64,000 nt of DNA from Clostridium sp. (GTDB lineage: Bacteria; Bacillota; Clostridia; Oscillospirales; Ruminococcaceae), in the NCBI GenBank assembly GCA_023664445.1, contig JAMPFN010000002.1, positions 1 through 64,000 of the forward strand. The letters are read 5' to 3'. Of this stretch, positions 62,643-64,000 are shown piece by piece; positions within the stretch are counted from its first letter, which is position 1, and every line of letters starts with the position of its first letter. A model generated the notes under the pieces. That model ran no database searches and was not told where the DNA came from. It worked only from the letters and a program-made list of their open reading frames with translations. The translations under genes and the position numbers were made by a program.

Positions 62643-62915
62643 TTGGTAACTTTATGCGAGGCAAAAAATTATCTTCGTGTTGACGGAGACGAAGACGATA
62701 AGCTGATTTCCGAACTCTTAACGACTGCAAAAAGGCTGTGCATGAATGTCGGACGCATGAGCGAGGAACAGTTTGAACGCAGCGAGGACACCACAAGAAC
62801 GGCAATGCTGTTTACGGTGTCATATCTTTATGAAAACCGAAATACAGCTGATTTTCACAAGTTAACGCTTACCCTGCGTTCGCTTCTTTTTGCGCAGAGA
62901 GAGGGCGTGATTTAA
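62643..62915 (+). CDS. head-tail connector protein (gp6-like)
   Basis: 90 aa from TTG (62634 and 62637 are alternative starts) with AAAGGGG. TLCEAKNYLRVDGDEDDKLISELLTTAKRLC is the standard gp6/DnaT-like connector start. It forms the adaptor ring under the portal. Confidence 0.9.
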   Translation: MVTLCEAKNYLRVDGDEDDKLISELLTTAKRLCMNVGRMSEEQFERSEDTTRTAMLFTVSYLYENRNTADFHKLTLTLRSLLFAQREGVI

Positions 62916-63272
62916 TTGGAAATCGGGAAACTGAATCAGCGTATCACAATTCTTGAACACACCACAAAAATTGATAATATCGGCAATCACAAAGCTCAGT
63001 GGGAGGAATTATTCTCCTGCTGGGCTTTTGTTTCCGTCAAAAATTCTGTGGAAAATTCCGATAACGGCACGGCAAAAGAAATACAGACCTTGCAGTTTAT
63101 GATACGGCAAAACAGTATGACTATGAGCATTTCTACGACTGCAAACCGTATTTCTTTTCGCGGCGTTTTATATGATATTATCGGAATTTCACCGGACTTT
63201 GAACGCCGTGATTATCTGAAAATTACTGCAAAAGCAAGAAAGACAGGTGAAAACAGCGATGACTTCTATTGA
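62916..63272 (+). CDS. head closure protein (SPP1 gp16-like)
   Basis: 118 aa, TTG start right after the previous stop. IGKLNQRITILEHTTKIDNIGNHKAQWEELFSCWAFV and RISFRGVLYDIIGISPDFERRDYLKITAKA are the stopper/closure family signs. It seals the portal channel. The next gene overlaps by 14 bases. Confidence 0.9.
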   Translation: MEIGKLNQRITILEHTTKIDNIGNHKAQWEELFSCWAFVSVKNSVENSDNGTAKEIQTLQFMIRQNSMTMSISTTANRISFRGVLYDIIGISPDFERRDYLKITAKARKTGENSDDFY

Positions 63273-63627
63273 CGATATGGCAGACGAAATCATGAAAGGA
63301 TTGCAGGAATACAGTGAGCTTGCAGACGATGCAATGAAAAATGCTGTCAAAAAAACGGCATCGTCTGTCAGAAAAGAAATTTCTGCAAACGCTCCGAAGC
63401 GTACAGGCAAATATGCTAAAAGCTGGGCAGCAAAAAAGGTTTCTGAGAACAGTCACAAGCTTGAAATGACCGTTCATTCCAAAAACCGATATCAATTGGC
63501 GCATCTTCTTGAAAAAGGTCATGCCAAGCGAGGCGGCGGACGTGTTCAGGGCAAACCCCATATTGCTCCAGCCGAAGAAAACGGAGCAGATTTGCTGGAA
63601 TCGCTTATTGCAGAGGAGTTAAGATGA
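63259..63627 (+). CDS. HK97 gp10-like tail-joining protein
   Basis: 122 aa from ATG 63259. The core VRKEISANAPKRTGKYAKSWAAKK, then YQLAHLLEKGHAKRGGGRVQGKPHIAPAEE is diagnostic for the HK97-gp10 / tail-joining family. Works at the head-tail interface. Confidence 0.93.
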   Translation: MTSIDDMADEIMKGLQEYSELADDAMKNAVKKTASSVRKEISANAPKRTGKYAKSWAAKKVSENSHKLEMTVHSKNRYQLAHLLEKGHAKRGGGRVQGKPHIAPAEENGADLLESLIAEELR

Positions 63628-63941
63628 GTTACGAAGAAATAAACGAAATGATGCAGGAAATGGGACTGCCTTTTGCATATCATCATTTTTCAGAGAGAGA
63701 AAGTCCTGAACCACCTTTTCTGATTTTCCTGTCACCGGGAGAGCATACTTTTTCAGCTGATAATCTGATGTATTACAGCTTCAAGGAGCTTGACATTGAG
63801 TTATATACTGATGAAAAATCTCCTGAAACAGAATCGGAAATTGAGGAAATTTTAAAGAGACATCATATTTTTTACAACAAAACAGAGGTATGGATCGAGA
63901 GTGAAAAGCTCTATGAGGTCCTGTATAAAATGGAGGTTTAA
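63624..63941 (+). CDS. tail terminator-like protein
   Basis: 105 aa. MQEMGLPFAYHHFSERESPEPPFLIFLSPGEHTFSADNLMYYSFKELDIELYTDEKSPETESEIEEIL is the usual gene between gp10-like and the major tail protein in these phages; position and size fit a tail terminator/completion protein. Overlaps its upstream neighbour by 4 bases. Confidence 0.82.
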   Translation: MSYEEINEMMQEMGLPFAYHHFSERESPEPPFLIFLSPGEHTFSADNLMYYSFKELDIELYTDEKSPETESEIEEILKRHHIFYNKTEVWIESEKLYEVLYKMEV

Positions 63942-63943
63942 TT

Positions 63944-64000
63944 ATGGCTGTTGGAGATAAAAACAAGGTCAAATTTGGTTTAAATAAAGTACACTGGGCA
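63944..64000 (+). CDS. major tail protein, 5' end only
   Basis: Only 19 codons are inside the window: MAVGDKNKVKFGLNKVHWA after GGAGG. The start matches the phi13-type or similar major tail proteins, which begin with KVKFGLKNVHYA-like strings. The gene runs past the window edge. Confidence 0.85.
   Translation, partial: MAVGDKNKVKFGLNKVHWA

Noticed and set aside
26463-64000. Integrase or recombinase gene
   Set aside because: I looked for tyrosine (R..HxxR..Y) and serine recombinase motifs in the listed frames and found none; the gene is presumably outside the window.

Overview
The window looks like a chromosome segment of an anaerobic gut or rumen Firmicute of the Ruminococcus / Oscillospiraceae type. 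The clues are a dockerin module on a lipoprotein, a Cthe_2159-like carbohydrate-binding lipoprotein, a PocR-domain hybrid kinase, a remnant of a 2-oxoacid:acceptor oxidoreductase gamma subunit, a T-box leader of low-GC Firmicute type and strong AGGAGG ribosome binding sites. Species cannot be fixed from the sequence alone.

Host part (1-26,290). 0.3-4 kb (minus): hybrid histidine kinase with PocR, HisKA, HATPase, REC and HPt domains, then a two-REC response regulator. 4.4-6 kb: cytidylate-kinase-like protein and an XRE regulator / small membrane protein pair. 6.1-7.2 kb: porG fragment and a probably frameshifted HTH gene. 7.4-14 kb: an unusual cassette of three large unfamiliar proteins (655, 928 and 253 aa) followed by a holin-like peptide and a zinc amidase; I read it as a candidate exported effector set with its own lysis or release genes. 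14.4-18.4 kb: a LysR regulator whose putative operator recurs before a hydrolase operon and before a lipoprotein combining dockerin, flavodoxin and aldo/keto-reductase domains. 18.8-22.7 kb: a threonine-type T-box leader, a membrane lipase-like protein, a small zinc-ribbon protein and thrS. 23-25.2 kb: carbohydrate-binding lipoprotein. 25.4-26.3 kb: smpB and ssrA (tmRNA). At least three families of short dispersed repeats, some with terminal inverted repeats, sit in the intergenic regions.

Prophage part (about 26,290-64,000, open at the right edge). The tmRNA 3' end, a frequent integrase target, probably marks the left boundary. No integrase is in the window. Order: small regulators and two related structured RNA candidates (26.9-28.6 kb); a tightly packed early operon of small zinc-ribbon and accessory genes (28.7-35.9 kb); replication genes (DUF2800 nuclease-like, DUF2815 ssDNA-binding, family A DNA polymerase, P4-type primase-helicase, VRR-NUC, SNF2 helicase, adenine MTase; 35.9-45 kb); a DUF1492 late-regulator-like gene; a region with two parallel modules of consensus promoters, small RNAs and tiny peptides resembling type I toxin-antitoxin loci (45.5-47.6 kb); then the packaging and head genes of an HK97-type siphovirus (HNH, TerS, TerL, portal, protease, capsid, connectors, start of the major tail protein). 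Between TerS and TerL lies a 7.6-kb insert with ParB-MTase, C5-MTase, an amidoligase / gamma-glutamylcyclotransferase-like pair, and three copies of one promoter-leader. TerL is interrupted exactly in its Walker A motif by an intein with the features of class 3 (no Cys1, W-C-T signature).

All domain assignments are from reading motifs by eye; none was checked against a database.
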